From the NCBI RefSeq assembly GCF_002878395.1, contig NC_061118.1, positions 872,286 through 936,285 on the forward strand: a stretch of 64,000 nucleotides of DNA, read 5' to 3'. Positions 11,239 to 21,968 of the stretch are shown in pieces. Under the pieces are notes generated by a model. That model was not told the DNA's origin and searched no databases. It saw only the letters and a program-made list of their open reading frames with translations. Origin of the DNA: Capsicum annuum (lineage: Eukaryota; Streptophyta; Magnoliopsida; Solanales; Solanaceae). How positions within the stretch are numbered: position 1 is the first letter of the stretch; every line of letters begins with the position of its first letter. Both the position numbers and the translations under genes were made by a program.

Positions 11239-11554
11239 CCCCCTGATGCTCCCAAATAAGAAGGCAACCGGCTTAAGTTACAGGCTCCTCCCATTCACCA
11301 TCGCAGAAGATAACTTCAGCTAACAAAACATACATCCTTCGGAAAGATTCTAGTTGAAATTATGGCACTCCGTAAATGTTTGAATCCTTTTCTAAACCAC
11401 CTTGTGCACACATCACACTATTACAGGTACTAGTAATCCTGTCCGGACGGGAATAAATCGTGTAGCTTTTTACCTCTACTGGAATTCAAATTCTGTTCTG
11501 CCCTGGTATTTGTTCCAACCTCATCAATGGTCAGTCGTCACGAGACACGCCCTT
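11239..11554. other. Unassigned intergenic sequence
   Basis: Non-repetitive in this window, no recognised gene. Together with 9966-10807 it may represent a noncoding transcript region, but nothing proves that. Confidence 0.35.
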
Positions 11555-11974
11555 GGTAGAAAAGTTTTATTTCATATACACCAGCATATATCAATAAAAG
11601 CACACTCGTCTTTAGCAACACAAAACAACGCATAAAACTGTCCTGCCGAACTTGCTCTCGCATAAGGGTAGAAGAAACCTCAGCCGTAGATACGCAAATA
11701 AACTTCAGCTAGCTAATCAAAAACAACATGCCACGATAAAGCAAGTCGAGAACTTAAGCAGAAATCACCTACTGATTTGAGATATATATATAAGAATCCG
11801 TCTAAATTGTAACTAGACTCTTAATAATTATTCTTCATCTTATATTCGACATAATTCAAAAACAATGTATACCAAAGTTAAAGCTTCCACCTTCCTCAAA
11901 AACTTGATTTGCTACTTAAACCTCAGAATCTAAGCCACCATAAATTTCATTTCATCGAATTCAACTCTCTTTTT

Positions 11975-12335
11975 CATCAGTTCCAAAGAGTTTCATCCGT
12001 GACAAAGCCGTCCTCGAATAACCTTCCACCTCAAATTTCTTAGGAGAAAGCTCCCTATACTTCACAAACCTATGTTGCTCGGACTCTTCAAAAATGTCAT
12101 TGGGTGCGTGTCGGATCCTTCAAAAGCAGTGCATTTTTGGAGGATTCGACTGTGGCAATATTTTTGGAGTGTCCGAGCAACTTAGTCGCAAACTGCTCTC
12201 TAGCTTTCTTATTCCTATCAAGCAAACTATAAATCATTTTCAGGATCCTCTTTCTCAAGCTCATCATAACTCTTCAACGCTTCGTCAATATTCTTCTGCA
12301 AGAACTTTACCTATGCCATTATAAACCTAATATCC
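11975..12335 (-). pseudogene. SG1 C-terminal pseudogene copy, interrupted by a MITE
   Basis: Matches the SG1 end (ttttcatcagttccaaagag, aaagccgtcctcgaataacc, tattcctatcaagcaaacta) but is split at 12070-12185 by a MITE and lacks the stretch encoding the FCKG part (the join aaatcatttt-caggatcctc skips it). It cannot encode a TPR. It is the most diverged of the three copies. Confidence 0.85.
12070..12185. mobile_element. Palindromic MITE inside the SG1 pseudogene copy
   Basis: Terminal inverted repeats ctatgttgctcggactcttc / gtgtccgagcaacttag. Flanks tcacaaac (12062-12069) and tcgcaaac (12186-12193) form an 8-bp target duplication with one mismatch; the intact paralogues show the uninterrupted site tcgcgaac. 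An 8-bp duplication suggests a hAT-type transposase. Confidence 0.8.
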
Positions 12336-12771
12336 CGACCCTCCTTCGCTTTGTTCTCTACGTTAATGGTCCCGCCCTGAGTATAAAAGTTGGATTTCAT
12401 ATATAAGTCAACATAGTATCAATTAAAGCACACTCATCTTTAGCAAAACAAAATAAAGCACTAAACTTTCCTACTGAACTTGCACTCCCATAACGATAAA
12501 AAGAAACCTCAGTCGAGATACATAATCAAAAACAACATGTCACGAGAAAGAAAGTAGTCTAAATTGATTTAATTGTAAGTCAAGAACCTAAGCAGAAATC
12601 ATTCGATATCCATATAAGAATCCATCTAGTATGTAACTAGACTATAACAATCATTCTTTTATTTCATTTTCTAATCTATCTTCATCTTATATTCGACATA
12701 ATTTAAGAACGCGTAAAGTATACCAAAGTTAAAAGCTTCCACATTCCTTGAAAGTTTGATTTTCATCGAAT

Positions 12772-13055
12772 TCAACTCTCTTTTTCATCAGTTCCAAAGA
12801 GCTTCATCCACGACAAAGCCGTCCTCAAATAACCTTCCACTTCGAATTTCCTAGGCGAAAGCTCCTTATACTTCGCGAACTGCTCTCTAGCTTCTTTATT
12901 CCTATCAAGCAAACTATATATCATTCCTTTACAAAAATATGACCTAAAATCTTTCGGATCCTCTTTCTGAAGCTCGTCGTAACTCCTCAATGCTTCGTCA
13001 ATATTCTTCTGCAAGAACTGTGCGTGTACCATTATAAACCGAATATCCCAACCCG
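12772..13055 (-). pseudogene. SG1 C-terminal pseudogene copy, open frame kept
   Basis: Encodes a near-perfect copy of about the last 90 residues of SG1 (from WDIRFI to FGTDEKES), with few substitutions relative to 13446-13740 (such as HAQ for QVQ and SWMK for SRMK). It lacks the transit peptide and most TPRs, and no promoter is visible. The frame extends upstream through unrelated sequence to a methionine at 13095. Likely nonfunctional, but the open frame shows it is recent. Confidence 0.8.
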
Positions 13056-13445
13056 CCCTTGGTATAAAAGCTTGATTTCGTATATACAACAACATAGTAT
13101 CAATTAAAGCACACTCATCTTTAGCAAAACAAAGTAAAGCATAAAACTTTCCTACTGAACTTGCACTCCCATAACGATAAAAAGAAACCTCAGCCGAGAT
13201 ACATAAGTAAACGTCAGCTATCTAATCAAAAACAACACGCCATGAGAAAACAAGTAATCTAAATTGATCCATAAGAATCCGTCTAGTATGTAACTAGACT
13301 ATAACAATCATTTATTGCATTTTCTAATCTATCATCCTATATTCGACATAATTTAAGAATGCGTAAAGTATACCAAAGTTAAAGCTTCCACCTTCCTCGA
13401 AAATTTGATTTGCTGCTTAAACCTTAAAGCTCCATTTCATCGAAT

Positions 13446-14360
13446 TCAACTCTCTTTTTCATCAGTTCCAAAGAGCTTCATCCTTGACAAAGCCGTCCTC
13501 AAATAACCTTCCACTTCGAATTTCCTAGGCGAAAGCTCCTTATACTTCGCGAATTGCTCTGTAGCTTCCTTATTCCTATCAAGCAAACTATATATCATTC
13601 CTTTACAAAAATAAGACCTAAAATCTTTCGGATCCTCTTTCTCAAGTTCGTCGTAACTCCTCAACGCTTCGTCAATATTCTTCTGCAAGAACTGTACTTG
13701 TGCTATTATAAACCGAATATCCCTACATTCCTTCAATTTCCCTTCGTCATCAGCAAGCTTCAACGCTTCCTCTAAACGCTTAATCACATTCGCTCCCTCA
13801 CCACACCTATCCATTAACAACGCGTTCTCAAACAATGCCTCGAATGATAAAGGACTATCCAACAATATCTCCTCGAATACTTCCCTCGATTCTTGAATCC
13901 TACCCATTTCATTCAATAACCTCGCAACCAAGAACTTCCATTCTTGATTGTCAGGTTGTGCTAATAACAACTTCTTTAGAATACTCAAGCTTTCTTCGTC
14001 TTCCCCTGATTCTAACTTCTCCTTGAGGAGATTCTTTAACGCGTCGATTGCTTCAGCATTCGATTCCAAGAACTGTGTTAATGGGTTTTCTTGATTTTTT
14101 TTTTGTTGTTGTTGTTCTGTTAGAACAATTTGTGGGGTTTCAGCTCGTGCTGGGAGTTTCTTTAAGGCAATGGTGGCTGAGAAAATGATGGCTGTGAGTC
14201 CCGTGTACTTGAGGGTAGATACGAATGGGTTTGACTTATCATTTTTCGTTACGCAAGATGGAACCACGATGGCTTTACGAGGACTTGTTGTTGTTGTTGT
14301 TGGGACTGTGAGAATGGACGGAAAGGATGATGATGAATTGATAGTTAAAGTGGAGTTCAT
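13446..14360 (-). CDS. SG1: Protein SLOW GREEN 1, chloroplastic (TPR protein)
   Basis: An intronless 304-residue protein. Family knowledge: Arabidopsis SG1 (At3g18420, about 316 residues) is a chloroplast tetratricopeptide-repeat protein needed for chloroplast development and greening. Seen: a Ser/Thr-rich N-terminus without acids up to about residue 50, as in a transit peptide; a hydrophobic stretch YTGLTAIIFSATIAL at about 52-66 followed by PARAE, which may be an anchor or second targeting part; then, after NPLTQFLESNAEAIDALKNL, helical TPR units to the end (for example LLLAQPDNQEWKFLVARLL, DSPLSFEALFENALLMDR, IAQVQFLQKNIDEALRSY, DFRSYFCKGMIYSLLDRN). The start is the first in-frame methionine and fits the transit peptide. 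Its last third is duplicated twice just downstream. Confidence 0.9.
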   Translation of the reverse strand: MNSTLTINSSSSFPSILTVPTTTTTSPRKAIVVPSCVTKNDKSNPFVSTLKYTGLTAIIFSATIALKKLPARAETPQIVLTEQQQQKKNQENPLTQFLESNAEAIDALKNLLKEKLESGEDEESLSILKKLLLAQPDNQEWKFLVARLLNEMGRIQESREVFEEILLDSPLSFEALFENALLMDRCGEGANVIKRLEEALKLADDEGKLKECRDIRFIIAQVQFLQKNIDEALRSYDELEKEDPKDFRSYFCKGMIYSLLDRNKEATEQFAKYKELSPRKFEVEGYLRTALSRMKLFGTDEKES

Positions 14361-14752
14361 GGTGGGGTGACGGAGGTTTACGACGGCGATGGGAGGTTTA
14401 CGGCGGAGGTTTTAGCAGAGTGTGTGGTAGGGTTTAAGAGTTTTGGGAAAAAGTACAAAAAGGAGAAAGAAGGTTAGGTGATGGACGACGCCCGTCTAAA
14501 AATTGAATTGACCGATAAATCAAATTGAAAAAATTGTTATAGATTTATTGATACAGGGTTATTGAGTTAACGATTTTTAAATAGTTTTAAAGAAATTTAA
14601 TTGGAATATTAATTCGATTTTCGATTTTAATGTTTTAGTTATTGGTTAAATTGATAGCTTAATAAGATTATATTAAAATTATATTCAGAAGAATGGATCC
14701 TATTTTTAATTTCGGTTATGTCATCTATCCCCTTATTTATTATCCTTTATCT
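14361..14752. other. Region upstream of SG1
   Basis: Must hold the SG1 leader and promoter (minus strand). The first 100 bp is GC-richer and leader-like; no convincing TATA box was identified, which is common for plastid-protein genes. Confidence 0.45.
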
Positions 14753-15062
14753 TGAGCTGAGAGTCTATCGGAACAGCCAGTGACGGATTTACATAGGGTC
14801 CAGGGGTTTATCCGAACATCCTTCGTCGGAAAATTATACTATTTTTACATGGTAAATTTTTTTTTTATGTATAAATAGTAGAGGTTGAACCCCCTTCGAC
14901 TAGTCCATATATGTACTACTGAACCCCCTCACTGAAAATTCTGAGTCCGTCTCTGGAAACAGCACCTCTACTTCTTCGGAGGTAGCGGTATGGACTGCGT
15001 ACATCTTACCCTCCTCAGACTCCACACTGTGGGAATACACTGAGTTTGTTGTTGTTGTTGTA
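14753..15062 (+). mobile_element. RTE LINE 3'-tail fragment split by a hAT-like MITE
   Basis: ttgagctgagagtctatcgg continues after the inserted MITE into gaaacagcacctctacttct, ggactgcgtacatcttaccc, aatacactgagtttg and (TTG)n, the RTE 3' end. Confidence 0.85.
14778..14955. mobile_element. hAT-like MITE
   Basis: Begins cagtgacggattta and ends ccgtctctg (near-inverse). Flanking ggaacagc (14770-14777) and gaaacagc (14956-14963) make an 8-bp target duplication with one mismatch inside the LINE tail. Both features are typical of hAT elements. Confidence 0.75.
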
Positions 15063-15895
15063 TATTCAGGAGAATGCAAAGATTGATGAAGATATCATGT
15101 ACCATATTGGTGTAGGGTGGTTAAAGTGGAGGCTAGGTTCGAGAGCCTTGTGTAATAAGAATGCGCCTCATAAGCTTAAAGGTAAGTTATACAGAATGAC
15201 AGTCTGATTGAGACTCTGTTGTATGGAGCGAAGTGTTGGCCAGTTAAGAACTCTCACATCCAAAAGTTGAAAGAGATAGATACGTGGACTTGTCGGGAGA
15301 GATAGGAATAAAAATGAGATTATTTGAAAGAATGTGGGAGTGACTTCAGTGGAATACAAAATGCGAAAATGAGATGAGAAAGTGCACGGATGCTCCAGTA
15401 CGGAGGTGTGAGAGGCTAGCTATAGATGGTTTTAGACGGGGTAGAGGTAGACCGAAGAAATATTGAAAGGAGGTGATTAAACATGACATGGAGCGATTAC
15501 AGATAACGGAGGACATGACTCTTTATAGAAAGTGGTGGAGGACGCAAATTAGGGTAGAGACTTGGTGGGTAGGGGTGCGTTCGAAGTAATAAAGAGGAGT
15601 GCTTTGTTTGTATCTGCACGTGTTGTTTCTTGTTCGTAGTGTTCTTAGGATGATTGTGGTCTCGAATTGATAGTATATAGTATTACTATGTTGGTATCTT
15701 ATTTCTTTTATTATCTAGCGACGTGTTATCCCGTTTTATTGTTTATTTTTATGTTTTTTTGTTGTTATACTGTTATTTGTCCCGAGCTAAGGTCATCGAA
15801 AACAACCTCTCTACTTCATCTGAGGTAGTGGTATCGACTGCGTAGACTTTACCTTCTTCAGACCCCACCCCAGTATATTATTGTTGTTGGACTTC
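15063..15895 (+). pseudogene. Degenerate RTE LINE fragment (RT C-terminus and 3' end)
   Basis: Aligns with the LINE at 24196-26430 from the agaatgcaaagattgatgaa region through gagcgaagtgttggccagtt, gaggctagctatagatggtt, gtagaggtagaccgaagaaa and the 3' tail, ending near ttattgttgttgg. Many frameshifts and stops. Confidence 0.85.
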
Positions 15896-16733
15896 ATCAA
15901 ATCCAAATCAACCCATATTACTTATAATCAAAACTAGAAGTGGCGTATTAAAATAAAACTCGACTCATACCGTTTTAAAAAAGACTTGGAGCTATCAAAA
16001 TAACAACATCTTCAAATCTCAGTCACAATTTCCATTTTATTCTTTTTCAAGTTAATAATTACTAACTTTAATTGAGTAGCAACACAACCCTCAATCAAAT
16101 CATTTAAAAAAAAGTAAAACCATTTGACAAAAACATAATCCGTTAATTTATAATAATTTGAAAAATAATTACTCTTTAATGTAATTATCCATAAAAACAC
16201 CATTTATAATATTTACAAAAGACATTCACTTTCGTTGGAAAAAAAAAAAGAAAAAAATATACGTCATGTGGATAATTTACGATTTCTTAAAGCTGTCTCC
16301 GCGCATTTATTGATGATTGATTTTAAATATTTGATCAATTCAACATCGAAATGTAATAATTTAAGTAGGTAAATATTGAATCGTTGAAATGAATAATCAT
16401 TTAAATGTATTTTAATCAATTTGCTCATAATCTTATTTATGCAATTAATCGTTATTGGAACATTTCTCACGAGGCATATGTTCCATTTTGGGAGAAAATT
16501 AATTTTTAGTAATATACATCATTATTAAATTTAAATACGAGATTTGTTATTAAGTACGAAGGAGTATTTAATATTTCACCATAATCTGTAATCACAATGA
16601 CGGAAATTCATTCGAATAAACACTTAATGAATAAATAATAAACTCATTCGAAACTTAGACACGTTCAATCAATTATAAAAAAGAATTTAAAAGTTCTCAT
16701 TATACATTAAATTTCTTATATTAATTATTTTTT
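15896..16733. other. AT-rich intergenic DNA
   Basis: No gene or element recognised. Confidence 0.6.
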
Positions 16734-18322
16734 TTGATCTTTTATAAGAACAAGGGCGACATTCAGAGTTGCAATAACTATAGGGGTATTAAGTTATTGA
16801 GTCACTCTATGAAGATTTGGGAGAGAGTGGTCGAGGTGAAGCTGAGACGGATAGTGTCTATTTCGGAGAACCAGTTTGGATTTATGCCTGGCCGCTCGAC
16901 GACGGAGGCAATTCACTTGGTACGGAGGCTGGTGGAACAGTATAGGGAAAGGAAGAAGGACCTGCACATGGTGTTTATCGACTTGGAGAAGGCATACGAC
17001 AAAGTCCCCAGGGAGGTGTTTTGGAGATGCTTGGAGGTGAGTGAAGTCCCGGTGGCATATATCAGAGCAATTAAGGACATGTATGATGGAGCTAAACTCA
17101 AGTGAGGACGGTGGGAGGAGACTCAGAGTATTTCACTGTCTTGACAGGATTGCATCAGAGATCTACGCTTAGTCCCTTTTTGTTTGCTTTGGTGATGGAT
17201 GTGTTGACGCGGCGTATTCAAGGAGAGGTGCCTTGGTGTATGCTTTTTGCAGATGATGTAGTTTTGATTGATGAGACGCGGGGTGTATGAATGATAAATT
17301 AGAGGTGTGGAGACAAACTCTTGAGTCTAAAGGGTTCAGATTGAGTAGGAGCAAGATAGAGTATTTGGAATGCAAGCTTAATGACGTGAGGCTGGAGAAT
17401 GAGGTGGTAGTGAAGTTGGAATCACAGGTGGTATGTAAGAGGGATAGTTTCAAGTATCTCGGGTCCGTGATTCAGGGTAACTGTGAGATTGATGAGGATG
17501 TCTCGCACCGTAGTGAGGCGGGATAGATGAAGTGAAAGCTCACTTCGAGGGTGTTGTGTAATAAGAAGGTGCCGCCCAAGCTTAAAGGCAAATTCTACAG
17601 GGTGGTAGTCCGTCTGGCCATGTTGTATGGAGCGGAGTGTTGGCCAGTTAAGAACTCCACATTCAAAAAATGAAAGTGACGGAAATACGGATGTTGCGTT
17701 GGATGTGTGGGCTGATTAGGGGGGATAGAGTTCGGAATGAGACTATCAGGGAGAAGGTTGGTGTGAATCCAATGGAGAATAAGATGTGGGAAGTCCGATT
17801 GAGATGGTTCGGACACGTGATGAGGAGGGGCATGGATGCCCCGGTTCGTAGGTGTGAGAGGCTAGCTTGGGATGGTTTTAGGCGGGGTAGGGGTAGGCCG
17901 AAGAAGTACTGGGGAGAGGTGATTAGGCGGGACATGGAGCAGTTACAGCTCACTGAGGACATGACCCTAGATAGAAGATCTGGAAGACACGAATTAGGGC
18001 AGAACGGTAGGGTCAGTTTAGGTCGCTAGTGTAGGGAATTACTTGGTGGGGGTATTATTCTTGTTACGATACCTTGTTTCATGCTTTATTACGAATCTCT
18101 TTACTTTTCTCTGTTTACTATTACTTGTGGGTGTCGTATTTATGTTATGTCATCTTGTTTCATGTTTTACTATGAATTTGTTTAGTATTCCGTGTCTCAA
18201 GCCGGGGGTCTATCGGAAACAGCCTCTCTACTTCTTTAGAGGTAGAGGTATGGACTGCGTACATCTTACCCTCCCCAGACCTCACTATGTGGGAATACAC
18301 TGGGTTTGTTGTTGTTGTTGTA
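16734..18322 (+). pseudogene. 5'-truncated RTE LINE, reverse transcriptase pseudogene
   Basis: Begins in the middle of the RT domain ([20 protein letters not shown]) and continues through [48 protein letters not shown] (the catalytic DD), and the C-terminal [20 protein letters not shown], then a noncoding 3' end with (TTG)n at 18307-18320. The frame breaks near 17103, 17288, 17523, 17660 and 17970, so it is inactive. It lacks the endonuclease and the N-terminal half of RT. Confidence 0.92.
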
Positions 18323-18620
18323 CTTCCATTATGATCGTTCTTTTCTTGAGCCGAAGGTCTATCGGAAACACTTTCTCTCTACCTCACCTCTAAGGTAGAG
18401 GACTCTATAAAAATACACTGAATACATTATGCCTCGATACACTCTTAACTTCGAAAAAAAAAGGGTTCAAAGCAATCTAACAAAAAGTAACGATAAAATG
18501 TACGTAAACCGTATCGCTACCTTCTTGTACTTCCATTATGATTGTTCTTTTCTTGAGTCGAAGGTCTATTGGAAACATTGAATACATTATGCCTATGTAT
18601 AGACTGTGTATACTATACCT
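18323..18620 (+). repeat. Two partial LINE-tail repeats
   Basis: tacttccattatgatcgttc followed by ttttcttgagccgaaggtct occurs at 18322-18385 and again, slightly altered, at 18529-18580. These are diverged RTE tails duplicated locally. Confidence 0.65.
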
Positions 18621-20445
18621 TTCTCAAACCTTATTTTATAAAAATACACTGAATATATTATTTTTATTATAAACCGTATAACTACTTCAAAACTAAAGAC
18701 GTTATTTTCAATACGCTCTAAACTAAAAAAGGAAAAAAATAAAAAATCAAAAGAATGTAACAAATAAGTGTTATGTATGTACAAAATGACAAAAGAGTTG
18801 GTAACAATAAGAGGAAAAAAAGCCAAATTAACATTAGTACTTAAGCCTCTTTTTCTTCTATTCACACTATTAGAATTTTTTTTTTGGCTTTCCATTCGAT
18901 GGTCGGTATCCGTATTGGAGCCTTGACTAATTTGGATCGCACGTTGCAGGGCCCATTAAGGTGGCAGCGCTCCCAACAGAGTTTTCTCCATACCCAGGGT
19001 CGAACCCTCGACTTCTGATTAAAGGTGGAGCAGCCCCATGCACCGCACCACAATCCATATTGGTTATTAATTAGAATCATTAATTGTAGAGTTATAGTAG
19101 AAATAAAGACATTATTATCTATACATCCTAAACTTAAAAAAAATAAAAATAAAGTGTACGTAAACTTTATCTTTAATTCAGAACTAAAAAAATTTATATA
19201 GCCAAAACTCAAAAAAGAAAGAGTAACATAACGTGTACGTAAATCTTAACGCTATCTTACAAACAAATTAACGATATTATTTTTGATACACTCTAAACTT
19301 TTTTTTTAAAAAAAAAGGTACAAAACAATCTAACAAAAATCTAAAATAAAGATATTGCTTTCCATAGAACCTAAACTCAGAAAAAAAGATTCAAATTTCT
19401 CTAACAAAAAATAATGATAAAATGTACGTAAACCCCATTGCTGCGTCAGAACTAAAGACATTATTTTTTCAATACCTTCTTAACTAAGAAAAAAAAAATC
19501 AAAACAATTTAACAAAAAAGTGTAACGGTTGTAAATATATTACAAAATTAAAGCCATAGTAATTACAAAAAAAGAAAAAAAAAAGGGAAAATAATCATAA
19601 CTACTACTTTGTCAGTCACTTGTCTTCTTCTTCACAAATTCCAAAGCCTATAAAATATAATTATACGTAAATCTTATTTCTACCTGAGATAAATATATTA
19701 TTTATAAAAAGATCAGAAAAATAAGTAACATATATAAAATAAAATTTCATCACTGCCTCAGAAAGAAAGACATTATTTTTTATAAACTCTAAATCCAACA
19801 AAAGAAAAAAATAACATAAAGTGTACGTAAATCTTATCGCTACCTCAGAAATAAAGATATTATTTTCGATAGACCCTAAATTCTACAAAAGGTAAAGTAT
19901 AACGTAAAGTGTACGTAAACTTTATCGATATTTTAAAATTAAAAACATTATTTTTGATAGATCCTAAATTCAACAAAAGAAAAAAGTATAACATAAAATG
20001 TACATAAACTTATAGCTACGCTCAAAATTTAAGACATTATTTTTGATATACCCTAAATTAGAAAAAAATAAACTAACATAGAGTGTACGCAAACCTTATC
20101 GCTAAACTCAAAAGTAAAGACATTATTTTTGATTAATCCTTAACTCAATAAGAAAAAGTAACAAATCATACGTAAACCTTATCGTTACCTCGGAACTAAA
20201 GACACTATTTCCGATAAACCCTAACCTCAGAAAAGAAAAATTATAACACAAAACTAAATTTACATAAACTTTATTGCTACAGTAAAGACATTATTTTCGA
20301 TAGATATTGAACTCAAAAAAATAAGTGTGTTAAAGTATACATAAGCCTTATCATTATCCGAGACTAAAGACATTATTTTTGATAGACCCTGAACTTGAAA
20401 AAAAAAAATAACACAAAATATAATAACGTAAATATCACATATATT
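18420..20445. repeat. Degenerate tandem array, unit about 75-85 bp, left block
   Basis: Units read gtgtacgtaaaccttatcgc, tacctcagaactaaagacat, tattttcgatagaccctaaa, ctcaaaaaagaaaaaagtaa. About twenty diverged units. Noncoding. The array continues on the far side of the inverted repeat, at 21290-22960. Confidence 0.8.
18895..19065 (-). mobile_element. tRNA-derived SINE of a second Solanaceae family
   Basis: On the minus strand: tgtggtgcggtgcatggggc (A-box area), agaagtcgagggttcgaccc (B box), tgggtatggagaaaactctg, then gggccctgcaacgtgcgatc, the standard order of a widespread Solanaceae SINE. It lies within the tandem array. Not a working tRNA gene: no cloverleaf can be closed. Confidence 0.7.
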
Positions 20446-21968
20446 TTATTATAAGCACGTATCACCAGAAGTTTCAAGTGGTTAATGGGTCGTCACTTTT
20501 GCGTGAGTCGATTTGAATTAAATTTGTAGTACGATTTTTTTATATATTTTTAAAATCTATTCAGATTTTTAAAGTTAAATCTTTATAAAATCTTTAATTA
20601 CTTACTTAAAACTTTTTAAAATTTGGTACTTCTGATTTTAAATCTTTCATATTTAAAGGGCAGCCCGGTGCACTAAAGCTACCGCTATGCGCGGTGTCCG
20701 GAGAAGGGCTCCACCACAAGGGTGTATCGTACACAACCTTACCTTGCATTTCTGCCAGAGGATGTTTCCAAGGCTTGAACCCGTGACCTCCTGGTCACAT
20801 GACAACAACTTTACCAGTTACTCCAAGGCTCCCCTTAAAAAAAAAAAATAGTGATTTAGAATTCAACAGTAGTTGATTTAAAATTCTTAAACTAATGAAA
20901 AGTTTATTAGTTTTCATTAATTTTGATGAATTAAAGGTTTTACTATAAATATTTAATTAATTTTCAACTCTTAAATATTAAAAAATTAGTAAAAAGACGA
21001 TTTTATCTAAAATATAAACTTGTAATGAAGGACAAAAAGTTCAAATAATATTTTCAAGGCCCTTCACACTTTTAATATATATATATATATATAAAATTAT
21101 AGATTAGATATAGATTATAGATATAAATATAAATACTTGTTTTTAAAAAGTTTAGAGTGTACAAATAATGTCTTTACTTGTGATGTAGCAATAAGGTTTA
21201 TATATATTTTATGTTATATTTTTTTTTTTCAAGGTTAAAGTTTACGTGTGCGAGGCACATGTGGGGCACGTGCAATTACACTAATAACCCAAAATATACA
21301 TATAACTAACTCAAAAATAAAGACGTTATTATCAATACCCTCCAAACTAAAAAGAAAAAAAAAAATTCAAAACAATCTAACAAAAAAATGTAACAAGTGT
21401 AAAAAATCACAAATTAACATAAGTACTTAAGCCTTTTTTTTTCTTCTATTCACACTATTACAAAGTGGAAGTAAATTCTATAGTTATGTTAGAAATAAAG
21501 ACATTATTATAAAGTGTCTTCAAAATATTGTTTGAATTTTTTGTCCTTTATTATAAGTCGCTGCTTTAGACAAAATCATCTTTTCACTATTTTTTTAATA
21601 TTTAAGAGTTAGAAAATTAATTAAATAGTAAAATATTTTCTTATTAGAAGTCATCAAAATGAATGAAAACTAGTAACTTTTTCATTATTTTAAGAATTCT
21701 AAATCGACTAAGGTTGATTTTAAGAAGATTTTAAAACTGTATAAATAAATATTAAAGCGTTGAAATAAGAAAAATATAAGAAGAACCAAATTTTAAAAAG
21801 TTTTAAGTAAGTACTCAGAGATTTCCTAAAGATTTAACTTTAAAATTAATAATCGTACTACAAATTTGGCTCAAATCAATCCACACAAAAATGACGATCC
21901 ATTAACCACTTAAAACTTCTGGTAGTAAAATATATACGTGCTTATAATAAAATATACATTATATTTCC
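20443..21968. repeat. Large inverted repeat (foldback) of about 1.5 kb
   Basis: The left arm begins ttataagcacgtatcaccag, aagtttcaagtggttaatgg, atttgtagtacgatt; the right arm ends with the inverse, aatcgtactacaaatttggc, ccattaaccacttaaaactt, cgtgcttataataaaat. Arms are about 20443-21060 (including an inserted SINE) and 21520-21968, with an AT-rich spacer. No coding region. It may be a foldback transposon splitting the tandem array. Confidence 0.85.
20657..20837 (-). mobile_element. Full-length TS/SolS-type SINE inserted in the inverted-repeat arm
   Basis: Minus strand: aaggggagccttggagtaac, ccaggaggtcacgggttcaa (B box), ggcagaaatgcaaggtaagg, tgtgtacgatacacccttgt, ctccggacaccgcgcatagc, tgcaccgggctgccctt. 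This is the best-preserved SINE in the window. The opposite arm lacks it, which dates it after the inverted duplication. Confidence 0.9.

Larger units (their letters stand above)
11555..13740 (-). repeat. Three tandem copies of the SG1 3' end plus downstream flank
   Basis: Unit content, in order along the plus strand: tataaaag-ttgattt-atata, attaaagcacactcatcttt, aaactttcctactgaacttg, aagaaacctcagccgagata, the attcgacataatt segment, then the last 270-340 bp of the SG1 coding sequence on the minus strand. Copy borders: about 11555-12340, 12385-13055 and 13070-13740. Only the third is joined to the full SG1 gene. Confidence 0.9.

Noticed and set aside
12772..13095. A separate small TPR gene
   Set aside because: It duplicates only the last third of SG1, with no transit peptide or promoter; the upstream part of the frame is unrelated sequence.
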